A stretch of DNA of 64,000 nucleotides from Flavobacterium sp. K5-23 (GCF_023278045.1 NZ_CP056783.1:3381501-3445500), one strand, 5' to 3'; positions 1 to 9,536 are shown, counted from the first letter of the stretch. Notes: a model not told the origin generated them from the letters alone. Numbers and translations are program-made.

Positions 1-72
1 TAGTGTAATTAGGATAAAACATTCCTGCTTTTATCAATTCAACATTTCTGTTTTAGGATAATGCTATATTGA

Positions 73-936
73 TTATTTTAAATCATATTTATTAATAATA
101 TAATTTGTTATTGGTTTTAAAGGCTTTCCTGTCTCTGGATGAAACCCAGGAGCATTAAAAATTTCTACAATTCCATCATGCTTATAATACCAAATGAGCG
201 GTTTTTCATTCCTGAAAAATTGATGCTCCCCTATAGAATCTAATTTTTCTAACTTCATTACGCTTTCATCAATAGGCACTATAATATTAGAATGCACAAT
301 TCCAAGTTGATCATTTGTACAACTAACTTTTTCATAATGATTTCCCACCCACTTCATACATTCCTTTTTAGAAAAAAACACCCCTTTTACAGTATATCCC
401 ATAAAAAACAAGGATAACAATACTGTAACAATAATTAATACCTTCCTACCTGGCTTATTATCGTTCACTCCCTTTACTATCCCTTTTTTAACATCCAAAT
501 TTCCAGTAACCAATTCTGTAGTTTCTGTTAATACAGCAACTCCCGAATCACTTCTTTCACTACCATTCCCTTTAAGAATATACCTGTTGTATGGTCTTTT
601 ATCAAAATCTACAAGAACGGCTGCTAATTCAATCCTAGAAGTGTTCTCAGTGTCTTTCTCCCCTTTTAAAAATGAAATTACCGGCTTGAATTTTCCAATA
701 TCAAAATTCTCAATTGCCTTCCTTAAGTTCTTTGTTTCAGTCACATTAAAAAACAATCTAAATATATTCCCATCAGTTGTAGACAAGACATTTTCAAATT
801 TCATCAAACACAGATTTCGCAATTGAGCTGGTGTAGGATTTAATAAAATTCCTGATACATCTTCAATTTTAGACACTTCATATTGTGCCCTGATGGCACT
901 TTTATATTCTTCAAAAGTAATTTTACTCATAGACAT
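73..936 (-). CDS. Hypothetical protein with one central membrane segment
   Basis: The 287-residue product has a soluble N-terminal half of about 160 residues, one hydrophobic segment at about residues 165-187 (KVLIIVTVLLSLFFMGYTVK) and a C-terminal domain of about 100 residues containing two Cys (CMKWVGNHYEKVSC). It has no N-terminal signal peptide, so it looks like a signal-anchor protein with a cytoplasmic N-terminus and an extracytoplasmic tail. I do not recognise the family. The Met-Ser-Met-Ser start follows an AT-rich leader with iterated CGGAAT motifs. It is transcribed away from the two-component genes on the other strand and has no operon partner here. Confidence 0.7.
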   Translation of the reverse strand: MSMSKITFEEYKSAIRAQYEVSKIEDVSGILLNPTPAQLRNLCLMKFENVLSTTDGNIFRLFFNVTETKNLRKAIENFDIGKFKPVISFLKGEKDTENTSRIELAAVLVDFDKRPYNRYILKGNGSERSDSGVAVLTETTELVTGNLDVKKGIVKGVNDNKPGRKVLIIVTVLLSLFFMGYTVKGVFFSKKECMKWVGNHYEKVSCTNDQLGIVHSNIIVPIDESVMKLEKLDSIGEHQFFRNEKPLIWYYKHDGIVEIFNAPGFHPETGKPLKPITNYIINKYDLK

Positions 937-1258
937 TATTGGAATTAATTAGAATACACTGGAAACCTTCGGAATTATCGGAATGACCGGAATTCATTGC
1001 AAATAGTCACCCAAAGACAGCATTCCTTTGCTTCAGAATTAGTTCTTGTTTTAACCTGCAATTAAAACAAATGTACGAAACTAGTTTCAAAAAAGTGTTG
1101 CTAAACAGTATAGCCAGTTTATCCGAGAAGTATAAATAATACTATCCTGTTTCAGCACACTTCACTTCCCGAACCAAAATTAAATGGCAAAGCCTTAAAC
1201 AATATTCGAATCAACTTTTCGAACAGCAATGCCTATGTCAAATTTTTAAATCAAAATT
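937..1258. other. Divergent intergenic region with iterated CGGAAT
   Basis: This 322-bp gap separates the minus-strand membrane protein from the plus-strand lipoprotein peptide. Three CGGAAT hexamers occur with an exact 9-bp period at 970, 979 and 988. A minus-strand TACATTTG, which fits the Bacteroidota -7 consensus TAnnTTTG, lies at 1068-1075 without a well-spaced TTG. No convincing gene is seen. Confidence 0.4.
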
Positions 1259-1450
1259 ATGAAAAAAACAGTTCTTATAGGAGTGTTAGCAATTACAACT
1301 GTGTTAACAATATCATGTACAACGGATTCAGTTGAGACTGAAAATTTAAAAGACGTTAATGAAATCAAAACAATTGGGGTTTCAGGAAATGTCATATATG
1401 CAGATGGCCCAGGAGATGACCAAATTATAATAAACCCTCCAAAACCGTAA
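1259..1450 (+). CDS. Small putative lipoprotein (63 aa)
   Basis: The 63-residue product starts with a lysine-rich n-region and a hydrophobic stretch ending in a lipobox-like LTISC, so the mature part would be a lipid-anchored peptide of about 43 residues beginning at Cys20. The rest is acidic and ends in a Pro-rich tail (INPPKP). No family is recognised. It lies 59 bp upstream of a TPR sensor kinase that also has an exported N-terminus, on the same strand, so it may be co-transcribed and act in the same envelope signalling unit; that link rests only on position. Confidence 0.6.
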   Translation: MKKTVLIGVLAITTVLTISCTTDSVETENLKDVNEIKTIGVSGNVIYADGPGDDQIIINPPKP

Positions 1451-1509
1451 TCAATAAATTAATTTAAATTATTAAGTATTAATTACTAAATTCGGGGAAA
1501 GTTTCAATT

Positions 1510-3234
1510 ATGTTTCGTTCCCCGATATTTATTTTCCTTCTACTCTTTTCAATCTATTCTTGTGACAATATCCCAAAAGACAAAACAACTCTTATAAAAG
1601 AAAAACCTAAAACTGTAAACAGTATTGAAGCACGAAAATTATTAGACAAAGCCGATGTTTTTAATTCAAACCAAAAATTTGACAGTGCTTATTATTTTTA
1701 CAACCGTTCCAAAATAATTTATGAATTGGAAAATGACAGTGCAAATATTGCCTATAATTTAATACAAATGGCATCAATGCAACAGGTATTGAGTGATTAT
1801 ATAGGGAGTGAAAAAAATTTAATAGAAGCCTTATTATATATACAACAAGGATCCCCTTATAAATCAGCAGCCTACAATTCACTTGGTATCTCTTCAAAGG
1901 AACTATACAATTACGAAGATGCTTTGTATTATTATAACAAAGCTAAAATTAACACTACAGATACTATAGCACAAATACAAATTGTCAATAATAAAGCAAA
2001 CATCCATATCAAACAAAAAAAATACGAATCCTCTATACAACTTCTTGAGCCATTATTAAAATCAAAAATATTAGAAACCAATGAAGTTAGAAAAGCTAAA
2101 ATTTTGGACAATTTAGGATTTTCATATTTCAAAAATAACAAGTATCAGGATGGATTGTCTATGATGCTAGAAGCACTATCGATTAGAAAAAAAAATAATG
2201 ATATATATGCTTTAATAAGTAGTAATTTACATCTTGCTGAATATTTTCAAAAAAGCCAACCTCAAACAGCAAATGAATATGCTCTAAATGCGTATCAAAT
2301 CTCCAAGAATATACACAATGTTGATTCCAGATTAGAATCACTCTCTTTTTTAATCGCTCATAATTTTGAAAAAAAATCAAATCAATTTGCAGTTGAATAC
2401 ATAAAGCTTAACGATAGTATTCTAAACGTTCGTAATAACGCTAAAAACCAGTTTATAAAAATAAAATTTGACAGTGAACAAAATAGAGCAGAAAACCTTA
2501 AACTAACAGCTCAAAAAGCTGAGAATGCATTGCAATTAGAGTTGCAAAAAAACAGAACCTTAATCTTGTCTTTTGTGCTATTAATTGGTGCTACAATTAC
2601 TGTGTTTATTGTTTATTATTTAAGAGCAAAAAACAAAAGGGAAAAAATTCAAACCTCCTACAATACTGAAATTAGAATAGCAAAAAAACTACATGATGAA
2701 TTGGCAAATGATGTCTATCAAACAATGGCATTTGCTGAAACACAAGATCTTTCTTCATTTAACAACAAAGAAACCCTACTCAATAATCTTGACACCATCT
2801 ATTCCAGAACCCGTAACATCTCTAAAGAAAACAGTACCATAGAAACAGGAATTAATTTTATACCAAACCTTAAAGAAATGATGGCTGGCTTTAATACGGA
2901 AGCAACTAATATCATATTAAACGGATTGGACACCATCAATTGGTCTTCCATTGAAAACACAAAAAAAATAACCGTTTATCGAGTGCTACAAGAACTCTTG
3001 GTCAATATGAAAAAACACAGTAAAAGCAGTTTAGTTGTGATTTTTTTTAAAATAAATGAAAATAAAATCTGTTTGGATTACACTGATAACGGGGTTGGAG
3101 CTACATTTGATAAAATAAAAAACAAAAACGGACTTCAAAATGTGGAAAACCGTATTCAAGCTATAAAAGGAACAGTTACTTTTGACACTAAATCCGATAA
3201 AGGATTCAAAGCAACTATTTCATTTCCTATATAA
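1510..3234 (+). CDS. TPR-domain sensor histidine kinase
   Basis: The 574-residue product begins with a signal peptide ending in a lipobox-like IYSCDN. About 300 residues of TPR-like helical repeats follow, then a transmembrane helix at about 350-372. The cytoplasmic part has an H-box (KKLHDELANDVYQ, phospho-acceptor near His395) and a GHKL ATPase with N-box (QELLVNMKKHSKSS, about 493) and G-box (DNGVGA, about 525). This is the HisKA_3/NarX-like architecture common in Flavobacteriia, with extracytoplasmic TPRs as the presumed sensor. The response regulator follows after 10 bp, so they form a cognate pair. The signal is unknown. Confidence 0.88.
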   Translation: MFRSPIFIFLLLFSIYSCDNIPKDKTTLIKEKPKTVNSIEARKLLDKADVFNSNQKFDSAYYFYNRSKIIYELENDSANIAYNLIQMASMQQVLSDYIGSEKNLIEALLYIQQGSPYKSAAYNSLGISSKELYNYEDALYYYNKAKINTTDTIAQIQIVNNKANIHIKQKKYESSIQLLEPLLKSKILETNEVRKAKILDNLGFSYFKNNKYQDGLSMMLEALSIRKKNNDIYALISSNLHLAEYFQKSQPQTANEYALNAYQISKNIHNVDSRLESLSFLIAHNFEKKSNQFAVEYIKLNDSILNVRNNAKNQFIKIKFDSEQNRAENLKLTAQKAENALQLELQKNRTLILSFVLLIGATITVFIVYYLRAKNKREKIQTSYNTEIRIAKKLHDELANDVYQTMAFAETQDLSSFNNKETLLNNLDTIYSRTRNISKENSTIETGINFIPNLKEMMAGFNTEATNIILNGLDTINWSSIENTKKITVYRVLQELLVNMKKHSKSSLVVIFFKINENKICLDYTDNGVGATFDKIKNKNGLQNVENRIQAIKGTVTFDTKSDKGFKATISFPI

Positions 3235-3244
3235 ACATTGACTT

Positions 3245-3913
3245 ATGTTAAAAAAAATATTAATCGCCGAAGATTTAGACAGCATCAGTATTGCAGTGGT
3301 GCAAGCATTAGAAGAACTTAATATAGCGGACATAAAGCACGCCAAATACTGTGATGATGCTTTACTTCAAATAAAAAAAGCGCTCCAAGATAACGTTCCT
3401 TATGATTTATTAATTAGTGATTTATCGTTTAAGCCAGATCACAGAGAAAACAAATTGAATAGTGGAGATGAACTTATTGAAGCTGTGAAAAAAGTACAAC
3501 CAGACATTAAAACAATTGTTTTTTCAATTGAAGACAAGTCGTATCGTATAAAATCCCTGTTTAATGACCTAGGAATTAATGCTTATGTTTCAAAGGGAAG
3601 GAATAGTATCCCTCAATTACAAAAAGCCATCCAGAATGTTTTTACTGATGATGAAAAAATAGTATCTCCTGAACTTGAGTATGCATTAAGAGATAAATCC
3701 CTTCACGAAATTGAGTCTTATGATATTTCCTTATTGAAATTATTGTCCAAAGGACTTAATATGGAAGATATTTCTCTAGAATTTAAAGACACAGGAATTA
3801 TTCCTAATGGTTGTAGTAGCATTGAGAAGCGAATAAACAAACTCAAAACCTATTTCAAGGCCAGCAACAATGTACATCTTATAGCTATATCCAAAGACTT
3901 AGGATTAGTATAG
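3245..3913 (+). CDS. Two-component response regulator
   Basis: The 222-residue product has an N-terminal receiver domain with the acidic pocket in ILIAEDLDS and a phospho-acceptor Asp in LLISDLSF, followed by a helical C-terminal domain (about 155-222) that looks like a divergent LuxR/NarL-type helix-turn-helix (SLLKLLSKGLNMEDISLEF... SSIEKRINKLK). The receiver has an unusually long loop after the phospho-site Asp. It lies directly downstream of the TPR kinase and is almost certainly its partner and a transcription regulator. Target genes are not evident; the small genes downstream are candidates. Confidence 0.85.
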   Translation: MLKKILIAEDLDSISIAVVQALEELNIADIKHAKYCDDALLQIKKALQDNVPYDLLISDLSFKPDHRENKLNSGDELIEAVKKVQPDIKTIVFSIEDKSYRIKSLFNDLGINAYVSKGRNSIPQLQKAIQNVFTDDEKIVSPELEYALRDKSLHEIESYDISLLKLLSKGLNMEDISLEFKDTGIIPNGCSSIEKRINKLKTYFKASNNVHLIAISKDLGLV

Positions 3914-3965
3914 TATAATAAAGAAGAGTCTTAGATTTCTTAAAGATTTATAAAAAAAATCCCGT

Positions 3966-3981
3966 TTACGGTTTCCCGTAA
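3966..3981 (+). terminator. Weak hairpin after the response regulator
   Basis: TTACGG and CCGTAA form a 6-bp stem with a 4-base loop (TTTC), followed by a loosely T-rich stretch. It could end the kinase/regulator transcript, but the U-tract is poor. A -7-like TAAGTTTG (4003-4010) just downstream would allow an independent transcript for the next gene. Confidence 0.35.
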
Positions 3982-4047
3982 GGAATTTATTTTCAATGTG
4001 TTTAAGTTTGTTAAAATTAAAATTATTCACAATAAAATTAATAAGCT

Positions 4048-4347
4048 ATGGAGAAAAACGACACTATATACATATCAACTGAAGATCTAAATAAGAAAGG
4101 TAAAGTTGATAAATGGAACAAACGCCTTGATGATTATAATAATTATGTGAAAGAATATATTAAACATTACAAAAAATCATTAAATGGAAACGCTATTTCA
4201 TTGACTAAATACCCTTATATGAAAATAAAATCTGAGGGATTAGCTGAGCGCATTAATAAAGCACAAGATAAAAACATTTTAACCGAAAGTCAGGTTAAAA
4301 GAGTTTATAAAATTAAAATGAAATTAATAAAATCAGTCGAATTCTGA
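4048..4347 (+). CDS. Small charged hypothetical protein (99 aa)
   Basis: The 99-residue product is Lys/Asn-rich with no signal peptide or membrane segment. It looks mostly helical and carries many basic residues in the second half (QVKRVYKIKMKLIKSVEF). No family is recognised. A TAAGTTTG motif 38-45 bases upstream matches the Bacteroidota -7 element. A 43-codon lipoprotein gene starts 7 bp after its stop, so the two are likely co-transcribed. Function unknown; the position next to a two-component pair suggests a regulated accessory gene. Confidence 0.55.
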   Translation: MEKNDTIYISTEDLNKKGKVDKWNKRLDDYNNYVKEYIKHYKKSLNGNAISLTKYPYMKIKSEGLAERINKAQDKNILTESQVKRVYKIKMKLIKSVEF

Positions 4348-4354
4348 TTTTAAA

Positions 4355-4486
4355 ATGAAAATGAAAAAATTAATTATACTAGGCTTATTCCCACTATTTT
4401 TGTTGTTGTCTTCTTGTCCAATAAAACAAAAAAAAGAACAACGTATTATTAAATATGATAGTTTTAAATTTAAGTATGATGATTAA
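4355..4486 (+). CDS. Tiny putative lipoprotein (43 aa)
   Basis: The reading frame encodes MKMKKLIILGLFPLFLLLSS followed by Cys21-Pro-Ile-Lys, which is a complete lipoprotein signal peptide with lipobox LSSC, and then a basic 22-residue mature peptide ending in Tyr-Asp-Asp. A start at the second Met (4361) is equally possible. It lies 7 bp after the preceding small gene on the same strand. It resembles the other lipid-anchored small peptide at 1259-1450 in layout but not in sequence. Function unknown. Confidence 0.55.
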   Translation: MKMKKLIILGLFPLFLLLSSCPIKQKKEQRIIKYDSFKFKYDD

Positions 4487-4551
4487 ATCAAGACATCAAC
4501 TACATATTAATAGAAGTCTTTAACAAACCTATTTTAGTACTAAACTATTAA

Positions 4552-5355
4552 ATGAAATATTTCTTCACGTTTCTATTTCTACTTTATATTTCGATTTTAT
4601 ATCCACAAGCCAAACTCGTTTCTTGGAACTTGGAAAATTTTGGAAAATCAAAGTCTGATGAAACAATCAGTTATATTGCCAATACATTAAAAAATTATGA
4701 TTTAGTAGCCATTCAAGAAGTAGTGGCGGGATATGGCGGCGCCCAAGCTGTAGCTAAACTTGCTGACGAGCTAAACAGAAAAGGAGCCAAATGGGATTAT
4801 GTAATCAGTGAGCCTACAAGTAGCAGTGCCTACAAAACAGAACGTTATGCTTTTCTTTGGAAAACAGCTGTACTAAAAAAAATAGGCAACCCTTGGTTAG
4901 AAATAAAATACCATCTTGAAATTGATAGAGAACCTTATTTCTGTACGTTTGAATATCAAAAAAAACAGTTTACAATTGTCAATTTTCACGCAATTACCAA
5001 AAGTAAACAGCCCGAAACGGAGATTAAATATTTTAAATACCTCCCAGAGGAATATCCAACCTTGAATTTGATATTCGCTGGAGACTTCAATTGCCCACAA
5101 TCGCATACAGTTTTTAATCCTTTGAAAAAAATGGGATATAAAGCCATTTTAGAAAATCAAAAGACATCTTTAAAACAAGAATGTAAAAATGGAGAATGTT
5201 TATCGGCTGAATTCGATAATATGCACTACTCCACCATTAAAGTAAAACCACTAAATTCAGGAATTATATCATTTTATAAAAGCTTCAACTCCTTAAAAGA
5301 AGCAAGAGCAGTATCTGACCACATTCCTATATGGTTTGAATTTTCTCTTAACTGA
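4552..5355 (+). CDS. Secreted endonuclease/exonuclease/phosphatase-family protein
   Basis: The 267-residue product has an N-terminal signal peptide (MKYFFTFLFLLYISILYPQA) followed by an EEP (DNase I-like) fold. Visible motifs are LVSWNLENFG (metal-binding Asn), LVAIQEV (catalytic Glu), the central IVNFHAI, FAGDFNCP (Asp/Asn pair) and the C-terminal SDHIPIWFEF (catalytic Asp-His). These are the metal-dependent phosphodiesterase residues of the family. The substrate could be extracellular DNA or another phosphoester; the sequence does not decide. Size fits secreted members of the family. It is a single gene, not in an obvious operon. Confidence 0.85.
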   Translation: MKYFFTFLFLLYISILYPQAKLVSWNLENFGKSKSDETISYIANTLKNYDLVAIQEVVAGYGGAQAVAKLADELNRKGAKWDYVISEPTSSSAYKTERYAFLWKTAVLKKIGNPWLEIKYHLEIDREPYFCTFEYQKKQFTIVNFHAITKSKQPETEIKYFKYLPEEYPTLNLIFAGDFNCPQSHTVFNPLKKMGYKAILENQKTSLKQECKNGECLSAEFDNMHYSTIKVKPLNSGIISFYKSFNSLKEARAVSDHIPIWFEFSLN

Positions 5356-5484
5356 TTTTATAGGTATACAATAGAAATACCTTTCTGTCTTTTTTATTGT
5401 AACAATAAGCAATGATTATAGTCAAACAATAAGCTGTAAACAATTAGTATATTTACATTTTATTAGAAACCAAAATCATTATTC

Positions 5485-7617
5485 ATGAATAAATTTTCAA
5501 TTCTCTTTCTGAGTTGCATTGTATCATTATCTTCAATTGGTCAAACCAAAAAATTAACGCTCGAAGAAGGTGTTTTACAACAAAATCGCCAATTTAAAGC
5601 TGACAACCTAAGTGGTTTTAATTGGATTCCAAAATCAAACCAGTATGTTTATTATACAGAAGGTTGGTCAAAAATGAAAACTGCCAATACCGCCGATTCA
5701 AAAGCTAATGAATTAGTCAAATTAGTCGATGTTAATTCAGCATTAGGAACTAATTTGAAACACTTTTTCGGGACAGAATGGATTGATTCAAACACCCTTT
5801 TATTTACTGATGCAGGAAAATATTATACGTATTCAATTGCTACAAAATCAGGAAAATTAATTCAGACACTTCCTGAAAAGGCAGAAAATCAAACTTTCGA
5901 TACAGCAAAAGAAAATCTAGCTTTTACTGAAGTTAACAATTTATATTTTCTGAATAAAAACAACCAAAAAATTACGGTTACTAATGAAACAAACGAAGGT
6001 ATTGTTTCAGGTCAGGCCATTTCAAGAAGTGAATTCGGCATCAGTAATGGAATCTTCTGGTCGCCAAAAGCATCTTTTTTAGCTTTTTATCAAAAAGACC
6101 AATCTGATGTGGCCGATTATCCTTTGCTAGACATCACCCAGACTCCGGGGAAATTAGAAAATATAAAATACCCAATGATTGGTCAAAAAAGTGAAAAACC
6201 AAGAGTGGGAATCTACAATCTTACGACTCAAAAAACGGTTTTTATTTCTCCAAAAGGAAATCAAGAAGATTATCTAACTAATCTTTCCTGGACTCCAGAT
6301 GAAAAATATGTTGTGATTGCCGAGTTGAATCGTGGACAAAATGATATGTCCTTGAATGTGTATGACTCACAAACGGGAAATTTTGTAAGAACCATACTTA
6401 ATGAAAAAAATGATCGTTGGGTAGAACCGGAACATCCAGCTTATTTTCCAAACAACAAATCGAATAATTTTGTTTGGATCAGCGAAAAAGATGGATTCAA
6501 TAATATGTACTACTATTCTATTGAAGGGAAACTTATAAAAAAACTGACTGATAATAAATTCCCATTAAGAACAATCCTAGGAAGCAATCCTGCTGGAACG
6601 GAGATTTATTTTTCGGCAACAGGAGAAAAAGGCATTAATATGTTAGCTTACAAAGTCAATCTAAAAGGAAAACAAACGCTAATCACTAAAGAAGAAGGCG
6701 TACATACAGTATCAATAAGTACAGATGGAAACTGGTTTTTTGATGAATATTCTAATCATTCAACGCCTTCAAAATCTGTTTTATACGATAAAAATTTAAA
6801 ATCTAAAACACTTCTTGAAAGCACTAATAAATATGAAGGTTATGCTTTAGGAACTTCTGAAGTTAAAACTATAAAATCAGCTGATGGAACAACTGATTTA
6901 TACACCCGATTAATCAAGCCAAGTGATTTTGACCCTAGTAAAAAATACCCGGTTTTAGTTTATGTATATGGAGGACCACATGCACAATTGGTGACGAATT
7001 CCTTTCTAGATGGAGCCAGTCTTTGGATGTACTGGATGGCTGAACAAGGATATTTAGTATATACGGTTGATAACCGTGGATCTGACAATCGTGGTTTTGA
7101 ATTTGAAAGCATAATCCACGGCCGCTTAGGTGTCAATGAAATGGAGGACCAGATGAAAGGTGTTGAATATTTGAAATCCCTTCCTTATGTTGACGGAAAT
7201 CGTTTGGCGGTTCACGGTTGGAGTTTTGGAGGATTTATGACCACTTCATTGTTATTGCGTAAACCGGATGTTTTTAAAGTAGGTGTTGCGGGAGGTCCAG
7301 TAACTGACTGGAAATATTATGAAATTATGTATGGAGAACGTTATATGGATACTCCAGCGGAAAACCAAAAAGGTTTTGACGAGGCCAACACCTTAAATTA
7401 TGTGAAGGATTTAAAAGAAAAATTGCTTTTAATTCATGGAACCAGTGATGATGTGGTGGTAATGCAACATAATTTAGCATTGGTTAAAAAGTTTGTAGAA
7501 GCTGGAAAACAAATGGATTTTTTCCCTTATCCAATGCACAAACACAATGTTTCAGGAAAAGACCGAGTGCATCTTATGACCAAAGTGTTGAATTATGTAA
7601 TCGACAATAATAAATAG
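5485..7617 (+). CDS. Dipeptidyl-peptidase IV-like serine peptidase (S9B)
   Basis: The 710-residue product has a signal peptide (about residues 1-20), an N-terminal beta-propeller (about 30-460, DPPIV_N) and a C-terminal alpha/beta-hydrolase domain. The nucleophile elbow GWSFGG places Ser near residue 580, the Asp lies in HGTSDD (about 655) and the His in KHNVSG (about 687). Family members release X-Pro dipeptides from peptide N-termini in the periplasm; the typical double-Glu motif for N-terminus recognition was not firmly located, so exact specificity is inferred. It is a stand-alone gene ending in a bidirectional terminator. Confidence 0.92.
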   Translation: MNKFSILFLSCIVSLSSIGQTKKLTLEEGVLQQNRQFKADNLSGFNWIPKSNQYVYYTEGWSKMKTANTADSKANELVKLVDVNSALGTNLKHFFGTEWIDSNTLLFTDAGKYYTYSIATKSGKLIQTLPEKAENQTFDTAKENLAFTEVNNLYFLNKNNQKITVTNETNEGIVSGQAISRSEFGISNGIFWSPKASFLAFYQKDQSDVADYPLLDITQTPGKLENIKYPMIGQKSEKPRVGIYNLTTQKTVFISPKGNQEDYLTNLSWTPDEKYVVIAELNRGQNDMSLNVYDSQTGNFVRTILNEKNDRWVEPEHPAYFPNNKSNNFVWISEKDGFNNMYYYSIEGKLIKKLTDNKFPLRTILGSNPAGTEIYFSATGEKGINMLAYKVNLKGKQTLITKEEGVHTVSISTDGNWFFDEYSNHSTPSKSVLYDKNLKSKTLLESTNKYEGYALGTSEVKTIKSADGTTDLYTRLIKPSDFDPSKKYPVLVYVYGGPHAQLVTNSFLDGASLWMYWMAEQGYLVYTVDNRGSDNRGFEFESIIHGRLGVNEMEDQMKGVEYLKSLPYVDGNRLAVHGWSFGGFMTTSLLLRKPDVFKVGVAGGPVTDWKYYEIMYGERYMDTPAENQKGFDEANTLNYVKDLKEKLLLIHGTSDDVVVMQHNLALVKKFVEAGKQMDFFPYPMHKHNVSGKDRVHLMTKVLNYVIDNNK

Positions 7618-7773
7618 TTCTAAGAGCTATTTAGCTTCGCTGAATCTTCGATTTCCTGCTTTACATTGTAATCTATTAATTTTTTAAAGGAATAAATAGG
7701 ATTTCCACTGCAAACGAAGTTCACTGAACTCTGATAAAAATAGAAATCAAGTGAAGTAATCAGGGCTAAAAGA

Positions 7774-7803
7774 CAAAAGCCAATCTTAATTGATTGGCTT
7801 TTG
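7774..7803. terminator. Bidirectional terminator
   Basis: CAAAAGCCAATC (7774-7785) and its perfect complement GATTGGCTTTTG (7792-7803) form a 12-bp stem with a 6-base loop and A/T tracts on both sides. It sits between the converging peptidase gene and the glutaminase remnant and can serve both. Confidence 0.85.
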
Positions 7804-8472
7804 TTTTATATATAAATATTGAAAATTAAAATATAGACAATCCTGTTTTAGTAGTAAATAATTCCAAGGCATGCATTCCTAATTCTGAATTTCCTTTTTT
7901 GTTTAATTTAGGAGACCAAGTGGCAATCACAAAATTATTAGGATACAAAGCAACAATTCCGCCCCCTATTCCGCTTTTACCTGGCAAACCTACTTTATAG
8001 GTAAACTCACCTGACTCATCATAGAAACCGCAAGTTTGCATTAAAGCATTGAGTCGTTTCACTTGACTTTTAGTCAAAATTTGTTTCCCTTCTTTCGTTT
8101 TTCCCTCATTGGCAAAAAAGAAAAAAGAATTTGCCAGTTCTAGACAATTCATTTCAATAGAACATTGATGGAAATAAAAATCCAAAACGGTGTCTACATC
8201 ATTTTCAATATTCCCAAAAGACTTTAAAAAATTGGCTAAAGCCGCATTTCTAAAACGGGTATCTTTTTCAGATTGAGCTACTGATATATTATAATCTATG
8301 GTACGACTTCCTGAAATCATTCGAACAAATTCCAGAAAATCGTCTTTTGGATTTTTTAAACAAGAAACTAAAATATCTGCAATAACAATGGCTCCCGAGT
8401 TTATGAATGGGTTTCTGGGAATGCCTTTCTCATATTCTAGTTGGATTAAAGAATTAATACCAAACACATGTA

Positions 8473-9051
8473 TTATATGGCCCAAATTTTATCTAAAAAT
8501 ACATAGCTATATCCACAGATACTCATTACCTCTTTTTTGCTTGTAGCTTTTACGACATTAGTAATGAAATCTTCTACATCTTCCAATGAATTATAAAATT
8601 TATTAGAAAATTCTCGTTTGTATTTTGCCCACATTTTTTCAGCGGGATTAAGTTCTGGACTATATGGTGGTAGAAAAACCAAAACAATATTTTCAGGAAT
8701 GATTAATTTTTTTGCCTTATGAAACCTTCCATTATCCAGCACCATTATTTTGAGTTCTTTCGGATTTTCCTTTGAGAAATTATCTAAAAAAACTTGAAAA
8801 TTATCAGCGTTGCAATGTGGGAGTATTAATTGAAAATGGTCTCCAGTTATGGGCGAAAAAGCTCCAGAAAGCCAAGTTGATTTAAAAACTTGTTGGAAAG
8901 CACAAATCGGCTTAACACTAATAGCAGTAACTGATTTTCCGTTTCGAGTGAACAAACCAAAACGCGATTCATCTTGAAAATACAAGTTTACAGAGTCAAA
9001 ATCACCCACCGTATTTAGTGCTATTTCTTGACAGATTCGTCCGAAGTCTTT
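8473..9051 (-). CDS. IS630-family transposase, DDE catalytic part (OrfB)
   Basis: This frame shows the DDE/RNase H-like transposase triad: Asp in YFQDESRFGLF, Asp in VLDNGRFHKA, and Glu in PPYSPELNPAEKMW. It has no convincing ATG near its beginning; a GTG at 9009 exists, but the conserved residues just before it (DFGRICQEIALNTV) argue that translation enters from OrfA by a -1 frameshift at the A-rich run 9048-9057. Alternatively the element carries a single-base deletion and is dead. The coordinates give the open stretch rather than a proven start. Confidence 0.85.
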   Translation of the reverse strand, partial: KDFGRICQEIALNTVGDFDSVNLYFQDESRFGLFTRNGKSVTAISVKPICAFQQVFKSTWLSGAFSPITGDHFQLILPHCNADNFQVFLDNFSKENPKELKIMVLDNGRFHKAKKLIIPENIVLVFLPPYSPELNPAEKMWAKYKREFSNKFYNSLEDVEDFITNVVKATSKKEVMSICGYSYVFLDKIWAI

Positions 9052-9536
9052 TTAAAAGAGATTCCCTGATCTTCGTCTTTTTGGACATGACTTTTGCGGG
9101 CTACTTTTACACTTGATTTAAAATTCCTGATGCAATAATAAAGCAACGTATTGTAATTGAAAGTCTTCCCTGATTCTTTTTCAATCCAATCTTTAAGCTC
9201 AACATAGCCTTGAAGTCCATTTTGAGGGTCGTTGAGTTTTGTTTCCAACATATTGTGTTCAATAGCATTAAAAGCCGACGGCTTAAAACCTGTTTTTTGA
9301 TGCTTCATCAAACCCTCAATTCCAGAATTAAGGTATAATGTCCTCCAATTCTGAACGCTATTAGGGTCAACCACAGCTAATTTAGCAACCTCACGTTTAG
9401 AAATCCCTACTTTTTCGTTTTGCTTCAAAATCAGCAGAACTCTCAAACGTTGACCAATAAACGGAATAGATTGTTTGAGCAGATTTTTTATTTCTTTTTC
9501 GGTTTCCTTAATTACCAAAATTTTTGCATGCGCCAT
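9021..9536 (-). CDS. IS630-family transposase, N-terminal HTH part (OrfA)
   Basis: From the ATG of MAHAKILVIKETEKEIKN, 171 residues carry two helix-turn-helix segments, including KREVAKLAVVDPNSVQNWR, typical of the DNA-binding half of IS630 transposases. A longer frame upstream to 9587 runs toward the inverted repeat and is less likely to be used. The frame ends at a TAG at 9021-9023, but the -1 frame is open from 9051. A slippery-looking TTTTAAAAAG (9057-9048) lies in the overlap, so a frameshift there would give a fused HTH-DDE protein of about 354 residues, the usual family size. Confidence 0.88.
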   Translation of the reverse strand: MAHAKILVIKETEKEIKNLLKQSIPFIGQRLRVLLILKQNEKVGISKREVAKLAVVDPNSVQNWRTLYLNSGIEGLMKHQKTGFKPSAFNAIEHNMLETKLNDPQNGLQGYVELKDWIEKESGKTFNYNTLLYYCIRNFKSSVKVARKSHVQKDEDQGISFKKTSDESVKK

